From contig NC_069087.1 in the NCBI RefSeq assembly GCF_947172395.1, positions 8,699,107 to 8,763,106 of the forward strand: a stretch of DNA of 64,000 bases. The letters are read 5' to 3'. The first letter of the stretch is position 1; the number at the start of each line of letters is the position of its first letter. Shown here in pieces: positions 1 to 11,500 of the stretch. The translations under genes were made by a program, and so were the position numbers. Under the pieces are notes generated by a model that had not been told where the DNA came from, made no database searches, and saw only the letters and a program-made list of their open reading frames with translations. Source of the stretch: Bicyclus anynana. Lineage: Eukaryota > Arthropoda > Insecta > Lepidoptera > Nymphalidae.

Positions 1-1150
1 CCACTGGAAATTGGAAAAAATGTCCAAATTAGAGAGAAGGGTTGACCACTAGCACCGAAATCGAAAATATCGTTCTCTTTTATCACAATGGGAAGAAAGA
101 AAAAGGGATATAAAGGGTGTCCCGTAATTAATGGTTAAAACGCAAGTGTTACACCACTTATTTATCTAAAACTAATTTGAATGATTTTCCAAAAATCCCC
201 AGGGTGACCATGTAAAATTTTTTTTTTTTTTTCAAATTTGCTTTTTGAATCAGTTTTTTCAATTCTGTAGCTGTTGTAATTAAGATTTAAAAAAACTGAT
301 TTTTGTTAAATTATCAATGTACTATGTTACTATTTTTATAAATAATGTTTTATTGGTTTGGTAGCTTTGAATGCAATAAATATTTTTCTTTCGTTAAGAT
401 GACCTGATTAAAAAAAATTGTCCTGTAAAAAAATGTATGGAGCTGAAGTGTACTATTATTTTAAAAACTTGCACCTATAAGTGTAGGTAGGAGGTTTATA
501 AATTGGTATAAAACTTGTGTCCACATTATGTAGTTAAAAGTGTAGGTGAGGTGAGGTGCCAAATTTTCAATACAAGAAAAAAATTTTAAAGTGTGCACAT
601 TCAAACTTTACTACACGAAATTAATATTGCATATAAAGTATTTGATATGAGTCAACTGCCCCATTATGTCAAATTTAAATTTTTACCTCAACAAAATATT
701 TTGTGTCTTTAAAAAAGGAAAAAAAAAATCCATATTATTCAAGAAAAATTCCATTCCATTTTTAAATATTTTAATGACTGTTTACAAAAAGGAAAGAAAT
801 AAGATGCAGTATTTTTTTATTGGTGATTATTATTATTGTTGTTAGCGTAAAATTTTGAAACACAAATTATGACTATGTTGTTGTGTAAAGTCCCTGTCAA
901 ATTCACAACCTAAGACAATAAGGTGTTTACATACACATGTTTACATAGTCTTCGGTTTTAAGATCTAATAATTCTATTGCATTTCTGAGACACAGGACAT
1001 TGCATATCTACGAGGTAGGTACCACGTGGATATGCAAGATAGTTAAACCTGCACTCCTTATGCCAAAAAACAGGACTCTGGAAATTTTTGGGTTCTACTC
1101 TTGGGACTTTATTGGGAAAAAGGCAATTTTGTTTAAAATTGCCTAATCTA
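1..1150. other. AT-rich non-coding DNA, no gene seen
   Basis: No exon with supported splice sites is visible on either strand. A short block at about 115-131 (agggtgtcccgtaatta) recurs at 14870-14886, which suggests the end of a dispersed element. The stretch probably lies within the first intron of the minus-strand gene that starts at 3275. Confidence 0.5.
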
Positions 1151-1440
1151 TACTTGCAAATTAGAAATGCGAAAGTAAGTCTGTCTGTCAATTGGTTACC
1201 TTTTTACAGCAATACCGCTAAACCGATGTAGATGAAATTTGGTATATACATAAATTGGACTTTGGAGCAGAATCTAGGATACTATATCCCAGAAAAGTCC
1301 AAGGCTTCCGTAGAATTTTTAAAAAATACAATTTCTTGTGAACGAAGTTGCGAGCATTCACTATTTCTCGTCAAAGAAGTTGCGAGCATTCACTAATGTC
1401 TAATATACCCATCATAACTAGAAAACAATCATAAAGCTAT
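1150..1440 (+). repeat. Degenerate retroelement tail fragment
   Basis: The stretch has the wording of a common lepidopteran interspersed repeat (aaccgatgtagatgaaattt, then ctatatcccagaaaagtcc). A related degraded copy lies at about 8820-8935. A 77-codon minus-strand reading frame crosses it and is not considered a gene. The family assignment comes from pattern memory and is not exact. Confidence 0.4.
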
Positions 1441-1683
1441 TTCATAAAGTTATATGTTCGTTTCAAATATTGTTCTCTGTATGGCAGTATAATTCATATT
1501 CTATATTTTTAAGATTAAATTAAATAAATTATAGTTTAGAATTTAATCCACATAAGTTATAGCATTAATATTTAATTTGATTTGATATTAAATTTTTCTT
1601 TCAGCATACAATGCAATAAATATTAAACAATGGCTTTTTTTTCATCTTTAACAAGATAACATTGAGACTGGATATGATCTATA

Positions 1684-2284
1684 TACAGGGTGTAGTAGAG
1701 TACTTCCCATAACTTCAAGGTCAAGTCCTACTTATAGGAGCAGAACTACATTTTTTTTAACTAAAAAACAGAAAAACTCTTTCTCACACTTCACACTAAT
1801 ATTATAAAGGCGAATGTTTGTGTGTAAGTGTGAAAGTATGTTTTTTCCTCTTTTACAACTTTTTAGCTTTAACACTTTTCATCCCGGAAAAATCCATGGT
1901 TTGTGAAAAATTTAATTCCACACGGGCGAAGTTGAGGAAGTCCACTAGTGTTTTCATAAAAGGTAATTCAAACAATTCCGACTATCCATGTAAAACACGC
2001 CTTTATGTATCCTTGCATTTTAAAATACCTAATTGTAGTAGTAAAAGTGGCACTTCACTAGTTATACAGCTACAATGATAAATCAATGAATAAGTTTGGC
2101 TAGTTCATAAAAATATAAGGATGCAATATAAGGGACACAATTTAAGATCTAGTTACAAAAACAATATTTTCTACTCTGAAAATATTCATTTTAGAACACA
2201 TGTTCCAAATACATTTTTAATTAATTTTCCTTATAGAACTTAACCATAGAGTTATGGGAAATACTCCCGAGCACCCTGTGTATA
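1684..2284. mobile_element. MITE-like element with terminal inverted repeats
   Basis: The left end reads tacagggtg...tacttcccataact and the right end is its inverted partner, agttatgggaaatactcccgagcaccctgt, both next to TATA. The element is about 600 bp with no transposase. A second copy of its right half occurs at 34195-34475, including the shared internal gaacacatgttcc palindrome. A retroelement tail is nested at about 1775-1965. Confidence 0.65.
1775..1965 (-). repeat. Nested retroelement 3' tail (family A)
   Basis: Read on the minus strand, this matches the tail family at 42160-42395 and 49145-49520: a 'cgaagttg' head, the catggatttttccgggat block, and an end at tttataatattagtgtgaag. It lies inside the MITE at 1684-2284, so it inserted later. 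Confidence 0.55.
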
Positions 2285-3184
2285 AAACATACCTCATGAA
2301 GAGAAATAAACAAATCTCAATCAATAATTATTCAGAAATATCCCTATCTCTTTCTTGTCATTGGGATGAAAGTGATGGTACTGAGATAAATCTATCGCCA
2401 ATGCCATTGGTCAATATTTTATTTATGTGTACCCACAAGATATGTTGTTGGTTGCATACTAGGTCTAAGGATGTTAAGTGGTCATTCAGTCTATGATCAT
2501 AGTGGGTCTAAAAAGGTACCAGTAACTATACTATCCATATCTTAGAAAGTTTCTGTAAAGCATCAACCAGTACACAAAATCATTAGAAGAAGGCTTATAA
2601 CATGCTCAATTGTGAAACATTTAAATTAAACTAAATTTTTTCAATGACTTGACTACTTAACTAAAATCAATGTATCTATAATATTAATTGTCATTTGTCA
2701 ACTTGATGTACAGTGTTTAACAACAAACAAATTAAAAATGAGGATATAAATCACTAGTCATTTTAGAACACTACTGTAGTGAATTTTAATTAACTTGTTC
2801 TTAAAATAATGACAATAGCCATATCATAGAAGATAAAAGATACTAAAGTTGAGTACACAATGAGTAATGTACAATAATTTATGTTTAATGTAATTTTTCA
2901 ACAGTTTTACCCCAAGAAATGATGGGTAGATGATAGTGAATATGAAACGTCAATGTTTTCCCAGTTCACTTTGTAAAGGTTTGCAAAGTTTGTAAAGGTT
3001 TAGATAGTATTTTTTTTCATAAATACTGTACTGATTATATTCTAAATGTAACTCTTAAACTATGTACACATTTCTTTCAGTATATTGGAACTGAGTTATC
3101 AGATTTGTAATAATATGAGGTTATGCTTTTTTATATCGTATGCAATTCTCTCGACAATAAGTTAGGGAATTCATTTGAACTTAC

Positions 3185-3275
3185 CAATGTTTCCACTGCT
3201 ATTTTGTTTCTTATTGCTTTTTAAGGATCCATCCAAGTTGTGATTACTCGAACTTTTGTCGCTGTCACTTGCCAT
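3185..3275 (-). CDS. First coding exon of an unidentified minus-strand gene (partial)
   Basis: On the minus strand an ATG at 3275-3273 opens 30 codons plus one base and ends at a consensus donor (ATTG|gtaagtt, intron from 3184). The peptide is short, polar and rich in Ser, Asn and Lys (it begins MASDSDKSSSNHNLDGS) and has no recognisable domain. No downstream exon was found between 1 and 3184, so the gene should continue beyond the left edge of the window. It is divergent from S6K (ATG at 5555), with the foldback element between them. I do not recognise the protein. The evidence is the good ATG, the open frame and the strong donor only, so a chance ORF is possible. Confidence 0.45.
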
Positions 3276-3817
3276 TGAAAGTTATCGCTTATAACAACAT
3301 TGGAGAAAATGGCATTTTCAGTATAAAGTTTAAATTTGTTATTAAACTGTTTATTCGTATTTTATAAATATATAAAAGTAACAAATTCACTTTTTGATTG
3401 TTTTGTAATGCATTACAAATGTTTACACCCTCGGCCTCGACTTCAAAAACGGAAAATATGTCATATTTGACATTTAAAGAATCTGTTCAAAAATTACTTT
3501 TTTTTTATTAAAAACTAATATTTTTTAATGCAAAATCCTACTGGGTTTGAAACTGTTTAAGCAAGGTTTAAGCAATACATTTAAAAATTAATAGTTTATT
3601 ACAGTATTGTATACTTCATTTTCATATATCAAGATCCGTAGAAAAAATATTGCGACGTTCATAAAAGTCGCGGCTACTCCACTAATGTACTCTGTGATTC
3701 CACGGTGCAGGCACAGATTATTAGATATTAAGTAGGAGCAGGGCTGCACTTTGCACTCTGCAGGCCCGTCCCCGTCCCCGCGTTAGACCTTCGTATCGTA
3801 GGCTCAGACTAATTACC

Positions 3818-5196
3818 GTACCAGGACCTGCCTCGCTAGTGATTACTGTCAAAACTATATGATCATGATCTCCATGATGAAGAGTGTGTTTTATTTTATC
3901 ACGATCTTAGGTGTTCATATTCTTTAATCTTCATACGAACAGCGTTTATAGAATCGACGTTTCATTGTGTTGATATTACGATTAATACGTTTAAAAACTT
4001 ATAGTTGTGTGTAGTGTAAGGACACAAGATATATTTATTGGCATTAAATATTTTCAATGTGTGAGTTTACCTCATCGACGTCCTCCTCAAAAAGCGACAG
4101 ACAATTTTGTTGGTGATTTTGGCACGTAGGTCGTAGCATAAAATGAAGACCTAATCCACGGACCACACGGCTCGTCCATCTGTGATTCTATGCGTTCCCA
4201 TCATATTAGTCAAAGTGTAGCGTAGCGTAAAAACTGGGGGCGTAGCTACCGCCGTATCAATGATACGAGGTCCCAGGACTACAGGGGCCCCGTGGGTCTG
4301 AAAGCAAAAATTAGTAAATTAATGTAGGTAATAAGTAACGTTTTGTTCTTTCTAATCCACAATCTCTTGCCAACTATTGGGCGCACGCTTAACATCTTGT
4401 TCATGTTATATCATTCATTCTTGTTCATGTTATATATTTCTTTTGTGAGAAATCTTTCCCCTTCATTTGGGCCCTTCGACTATTAATAACAGGACCTGTC
4501 TCGCTAACCGGTATCCCTCTGGCAAAGATCAAAAATCAATGATCTTACGCGTTTATACGGAACAGCAATAAATCATTCATTCATTCGGTGTGTCTAACAA
4601 TGGTTTAAAACCACAGGGCTTAACTTAACTCATTGGTCGGTCGGGAACATAGAGGAATTAGAAAATGGAAATGCATCGCACTGAAATTCACGAACAAAAT
4701 TGTCTGTCGTTTTTGAGAGGGACGAGGTAAACTCACACATCGAAAATATTTAACACCATTAAATATATTGTGCCCATACACTACACACAACTATAAATTT
4801 GACTCGCAATACACACACGCGTAATTTTTACACAGACTATCAAATTGCTTAGACTATCCACAGATTAAATACATAGAATATTCGATTACTGATCGATGTT
4901 TGGGTGTTTCGTCAAAAGAATCGATTCTTTTTATAAATAGTTTTTATTACAAATTTGATAAAATTAAGGCTTAAATACTTTCAAATGAAACGTTACTCCA
5001 TCTTTTACTAAACTACAAGTTTTTAGCCGTTTTTTATGCCATTTAACTACACAAACCGGCATTTTTAGGGAGCTTTTTACACGAATAAACGATTACAACA
5101 ATGAAACATCGATTCTATAGCAACAGTTTTTATAAACGCGTTAGATCATCATTTTTTTTTTCAGAGGGGTAACGGTTAGAGAGGCAGGTCCTGTTA
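3818..5196. mobile_element. Large foldback (long inverted-repeat) element upstream of S6K
   Basis: The ends are inverted copies: ccaggacctgcctcgctag at 3820-3839 and gagaggcaggtcctgtt at 5179-5195. Internal blocks are also inverted and in matching order. The tagaatcgacgtttcattgt block near 3950 pairs with the caatgaaacatcgattcta block near 5099, and the stretch around 4060-4115 (tgtgagtttacctcatcgacg) pairs with 4700-4740 (gacgaggtaaactcacaca). The middle (about 4160-4680) holds unrelated sequence and another family end at 4491. A further fragment of the family lies at 17832-17900. No transposase is visible. Confidence 0.7.
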
Positions 5197-5205
5197 TTTA
5201 AATGG

Positions 5206-5554
5206 TCTAAGGTAGGGAAGTATCAGTATATTAATCTATGGTCGGGAACATGTCGGGAAGTTGTGGTAGCACTTTTGATTTTTTATTTGAACGCGTGCTT
5301 TAGCCTCGTATTATTAAATCGAACGTTTTTGGTTTTTTATTTTATTCTCTGTCAGCATTTCTGTGTGTTTGACTTGTTTGGTTGAAGTTGAATGCCTTGG
5401 CGTAAAAAAATTTACCATATTATTTACGCATAAAGTTCGATAAACTTTAAAAATATTTAAAATAGAAGTGATCTCGAGAAGAATATTTTATTTCAGTTAA
5501 TATTTTTACAGTGTAGACTAAATAAAGTGCATTTGCTAATGTGATTTTATTGAA
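5206..5554 (+). promoter_or_regulatory. Probable S6K promoter / 5' UTR region
   Basis: This is the interval between the foldback element and the S6K start codon. It is AT-rich with no clear TATA box. Two acceptor-like sites (atttcag at about 5490 and tttttacag at about 5510) lie just before the ATG, so an upstream non-coding exon spliced here is possible. The start site cannot be placed from sequence alone. Confidence 0.35.
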
Positions 5555-8500
5555 ATGTCATCGTATATGGCAGGTGTTTTCGATTTAGATTTAGATGTGG
5601 ATACTGTTACAGTCGGAGATTCGGATGAAGACGACATCATAGAAATAGACGAGGCATGAATTTATTTCAGTATTATCTCATAACATTCACCTTTTCTGTT
5701 ACCTAACCTAAAATCTGTGTAAGATAAACTCAAGGGTAAAGTTCTATGTAGGGAAGGTGATAAATCCAACATTTTTCACAATTAACCAACTAAAACACCA
5801 TCGTCTTCATATCAATAATGTGCAACTTGTAGTTTATTTAAAGAGGAAGGGGGGAGAGGAGCCCAGATAATTGTTTAAAATTTATAGATACCAATTTTGT
5901 CATATCATTATATTTAACCATATTTTTAAATTAACAAACGTTCAAGTACCTGGCGTTTTTTTTTGTACTTAAAACAATGTTGTTTAAATTACCAGAATTG
6001 TTAAGGTATGAGACTGATTAATAACTGCCATTTAAATAAACTGAAAATATAATTATACACTATTGTCAGTTTTCTTTATAAATTCTTTCAAGATCAAGAA
6101 AATTAGTAAAGCAGTTGACCCTCTAGGCCATCCCTGCAACTTTCTGCTAATTCTGAGTACAAAGCTATTGAAAAGTTATTTAACCAAAATTTTGGTGATG
6201 TCCTTGTAAATGTTGCCTACTTTATTCAAATTGGGTAAGACATTCATAAACTATGAGAGGGTTACGTAAATACCTACACATGCACTTCCAGACAGACATA
6301 CACCATAAAAAATTGTTGGGATAGCTTCCTAGGGCATCCAAGTGTCCAGGTTACTTGAAAACCACGAAAATCTCTATAATTTGCTTAAAGACCTCTCTAG
6401 AACTGCAGCTAGTTCTATATTAGAACGGTATCCAAAGGTGCTCTAATAGGATCTTATCAAATTTGGCTAGGTAGGGAGAACAACACGAGCGGAAGAGGGG
6501 AGTGTTAATCAATTGTTAAGGAATTCCTTAACCCTACTGGTCACAAGTCCTGGACTTTGCTCTGAGTTATTCTCTCTGCTATGCGATGGACCCGGCACCC
6601 TCATGGTTAATCTATGGATTGCTAAGATATTCGTGAATTATGCTCTAGGGTGAAATCAATATCTACCCTACTTAGTACTAAACAGAAAGTTTAAAATATT
6701 TATACAATATAGTAAATTTTAAAGTAGTTTTGCTCACATAAAACAATGTAGTTAAAATATAACTGTTTTCTGACACAGGTTGATTATGATCCAGAACTTC
6801 ATGTCAATAGTATTGTAGAGTAAGTAATATATGATATCTTATTATATTATTGCCTATAGCTCGGCAAGTTCATTCGTAACACTTCCGATGGTCCGAGCGG
6901 GCCGGGGCGTGTGTAGCGATGAATGAAAAACCCATGACTGATGCTCCTAACTTCCCCGCACACACTATTTCACACCCGCTCAGTCTTACCCCCCCGTCGC
7001 CGCGTTATGGGAGTGTCATCAAAGAACTTGCCAATCTGTAGAAAAAGAAAACCTTCATATATAAAAAGAGGTATGGGATTGAGAAAAAATTTGCTGGTGT
7101 AACAACCATGTGTCTCTGAAAGCATATGTAGCCTGACATCTAATAGTGATAGTTAAATAAAAAATAGTCTTCATTATCAGTACTAATTTTGTAGAGATGG
7201 GATGAAAGAGAAATTTATATTTTTGATTCTACTGTTATTTGTGGAATTTTGCATTAGCTCTTCTCGAGATATGTATGTCAATACTGGCCATTCAGTAGGC
7301 TTTTAAATTGGGATAATGACAATGACTCAATACAATATTTATTAATTTTTGTTATTTTTACTAGAATTTATAAAGTTGTGCCTGCTATTCTTTTAATTGT
7401 AGCTATTTCTGATTTTGGGTAATTTTTTATATTTTTGTAATTGTAGTAATTTTATTTTAGTGCTGAAGGCTCTGAGACCATACTGCTTTCTGAAGATAAC
7501 GTAAACCCTGGCCAGTGCAAAAGGCTTGGCCCTCAAGATTTTGAATTGAGAAAGGTCTTAGGAAAAGGTGGATATGGCAAAGTGTTCCAAGTCCGTAAGA
7601 TCACAGGCCAAGATGCAGGCCAGCATTTTGCGATGAAGGTCCTAAAAAAAGCTTCCATTGTTCGCAATCAAAAGGACACTGCTCATACAAAAGCTGAAAG
7701 GAATATTTTGGAAGCAGTTAAGGTATTGTTTTCAAGCAGAGTTTTATGTAAATCAGATTTCTAAAACTAGAATCATTACACAATTTGATAGTCTTTAAGT
7801 TATGTAACTTATGAGAAACTATGAACATCTCTAATGATATACATTGTAATATTCTTGATTTCTCTTATACAATACTATGGATTCATACTAATGTTATATA
7901 AGAAATGTGTGTAAAAAATGGAAACATTTTGTCAAACTGAATTAATTTACTAGTACTCTAGAAAAAAGGACTTCTCTGGAACTTCATAGAAAAAGAAAGA
8001 ATAATGCTACATAATATTTATTTATCTAACATATTGATACCCTACTCCTCCTATATAGGGGTATCCCTATAGTATAGCCTGCCAACCTACATCAGAGCAT
8101 TGTGGTGGCTCAAAACTCCATTTTCCCTCCTACTAGAAGAGAGGCCTGGCCCTGTAATGGTTTGTTAAAATGGGCTGGTAATGATGATGATCTTGCAAAA
8201 TTATATATATGAAGCAATAATTCGTCCACATGGAATTTAGTTTTTCACCAATCCTATGGGGACCATGGATTTTTCCTGGATGAAAAGTAGTCTATGTGTT
8301 AATCTAGAGTAAAATCTATTTCCATTTCAAATTTCAGCCAAATCACTTCAGTAGCCGCATCACAAACGAGGAACAAACATAAACACTTAAACACAATCTT
8401 TCGCTTTTATAATATTAAATATTAATGTGACATGATTTTTAATTTATCGATTAGTTCTACTAACTATTCTTACTTTTGTTTCAGCATCCCTTCATAGTTG

Positions 8501-11500
8501 AATTAGTATATGCTTTCCAAACTGGGGGTAAATTATATTTAATTTTAGAATATTTAAGTGGAGGAGAATTATTTATGCACCTTGAGAGAGAAGGTATTTT
8601 CCTTGAGGACACAGCATGGTGAGTATGTTAAACAATGTTGCTGTAGAAAAGATTTTAGACTAAATTGATTAATTTCAATTTGACCTTGACTGCTTTGCTA
8701 AAATTTACAAGATTCATTTTAATTTTTTATTTTATATAAATTATATTTTTTTATAACAAAAAACTATATTAATTATATAAATCCAAAATCCTCTTACTTA
8801 TTGAAAGCTAATCCTCTAAACTAATTATGATGAATTTTGGTATAGAGATAAAGTGCACCTTGTAGTAGAATGTAAGCTAGTTTTTATCCCAGAAAAATTG
8901 TACAGTTCTCACAGGATTTTATGAAAAAACAAAATGATGCCTATTTTGTTTTTATACAGAGATGCAGGTGTCTTCTATTTATTATTTATTTCCAGCTTCT
9001 ACTTGTCAGAAATAATTCTGGCGTTGGAACATTTACATAGTTTAGGGATAATTTATCGAGATCTAAAACCTGAAAATGTCCTCCTAGATGCACAAGGACA
9101 TGTAAAATTAACAGATTTTGGTTTATGTAAAGAGCACATTCAGGAAGGTATAGTCACACACACATTTTGTGGGACCATTGAGTATATGTAAGTATAAAAT
9201 AAATTTTTTAGTTAAACCACAGATATGACAAAAATAGAATGTGTCCTGGACAGCAGGCTAGTTTCTTTTTAATTTATCTTTTTGTTATTTCCAAAGCAGT
9301 CTAAGAGTTATTTTATGACCAGTGCCGCTAACATGTGACCAAGTGAAGAGAAATAGACAAAATTTTGACCAAAAGCAGCCAGCTTTAGAGATTTAGTCCC
9401 ATCTCTTTCAACTCAACACAATGAAACATATAGCGGTATTTCCGGTTGCACTGCCATTAGTTGAATTTTCTCTCTTCACAAGATTAATAAACAACTAATA
9501 TGGATATTTGACTTGATGACTTGGCTCCAACTATGATGATCTAGAAATTAGGATTAATATATTGCTTTCATAAATTCGCTGCAAGGATGTTGTAAAATAA
9601 ATAAAAAACTATTTGCATTTTAGTCATATGTAGTCTTATATTTTGGGTTAACCTTATAATGCTTTCACTTTAAAGGGCACCAGAAATTTTGACTCGAAGT
9701 GGTCATGGCAAAGCAGTAGATTGGTGGAGCCTTGGTGCATTGATGTATGACATGTTGATTGGGCAGGTAAGTTTTATATATTGACATAATTATGTATTTT
9801 TTATTATTAAGCAAAGTAATTACAGTTCGTGCGCGCTGTAGCATGGTGCAGGTGACAGTTGCCTGTATGACGTTCATAATACGTATTATTATCGTGAATC
9901 GCGACAACTTTCAAGAGTGAAACCAACTGTCACCCGCACTATGCTACAGCGCACGATTTATAAAGGCTTTTGAAGTAAGAAGTTCAGTGTGTTTTTGTTA
10001 CTGTTTTCCTGAACATCTTTGATTATTTAAATGTCCTTGCTCCAAGCTATAACTGTTTCCTGTATTAATATCTATATTTAAATATTTTACTTTTATTGTA
10101 TTAAGATAAGTGGCAGTGTGTGGTTATACTGACTCAGAAATCAATAAATAAAACATTTTTGCGACATTTTTAAACAGTAATTTCTAAAGGCAGTTATTTT
10201 GTGTAAATAAAAATTCTAAGTATTTTTAAATTTGCGATTGCATGTCTCGACATTGCATGTCTAAAAAAGGAAAAATAAACCCGTCGAGCCAGTTTCCTTA
10301 CTTTACCTGTAACCAAACTTATGGTAAAAAGACCTATTATGGAGCCAAATTTTATAAAAAATACTGACTCTAAATAAAAATGTAAACTCACTCAATGCAT
10401 TCAAAACTAAACTTGCAGATTATATAATAATTAATCCACATCAGTTTAAATTATGACTAAACTAATTGAATGAGTGATAGCAAAAAATATGATGGCGAAG
10501 TAGTAAGTTAGTTAATTTAAGCAAAAAAAAAGATGTTCTCGTGTTAGGGATTAAGTTCACTTTATAATAAATATCATTTCTCAGACATGCTTGAAAATTT
10601 GAGCATTATTTTGACAACCTTCTTCGAGATAAATCGAACTGGTCGGGCAGCGGCCGGCAATAGTTGTATGAAAATCCATATCTGTCGTGTTTAGTTGGTC
10701 AAATAAATTACTATATGTAAAATCATATTTGCTGTGTAATTTAAAAATGGAACGATCTTCTACTCCGCAACATGGCGACCAAAGAGGTAACTTAACAAAG
10801 GTTTAATGTCGAATTATTGGCTGGTGGGAGGCTTCGGCCGTGGCTAGTTACCACCCTACCGGCAAAGACGTACCGCCAAGCGATTTAGCGTTCCGGTACG
10901 ATGCCGTGTAGAAACCGAAGGGGGTGTGTATTTTCATCCTCCTCCTAACAAGTTAGCCCGTTTCCATCTTAGACTGCATCATCACTTACCATCAGGTGAG
11001 ATTGTAGTCAAGGGCTAACTTGTAAAGAATAAAAAAAAAAAAAAAGAACAGGCTTGCACATAGAAAGCTGTTTAGTGAAAAAAATATTTTTACGCATAAA
11101 AAACTGTTGTTGTTAGTTGTTCGTCAACTTCGTCATTGATTTTAAAATAGTACACGTAAAATGTAACGAAAACATCTTATTCCGACCATCGACTTCCCAT
11201 CAAAACGTTGAAATTCAGAATCACGCCGAAGACGCTAGTATACAACAAAGTTCAACCTCGTTAGAATTATCTCAAACCAACATAATTCCTAAATAATCTA
11301 CGTTTAATTTTAAGAATTGTTACATTCAAAAATTGTATTTTCAAATAAAAGTTCTGAATTGTACTTAATTTAATTTCCGCGCATTATTTGAGAAAACTAC
11401 TAAACAAGCCTTGGCTGCAACTAGGCATTGATGGACTTACGTATGTGTGAATCGGCTTCGCCTCGGCCCACATTCACACGTTCGTCCATCAATGCCTCTC

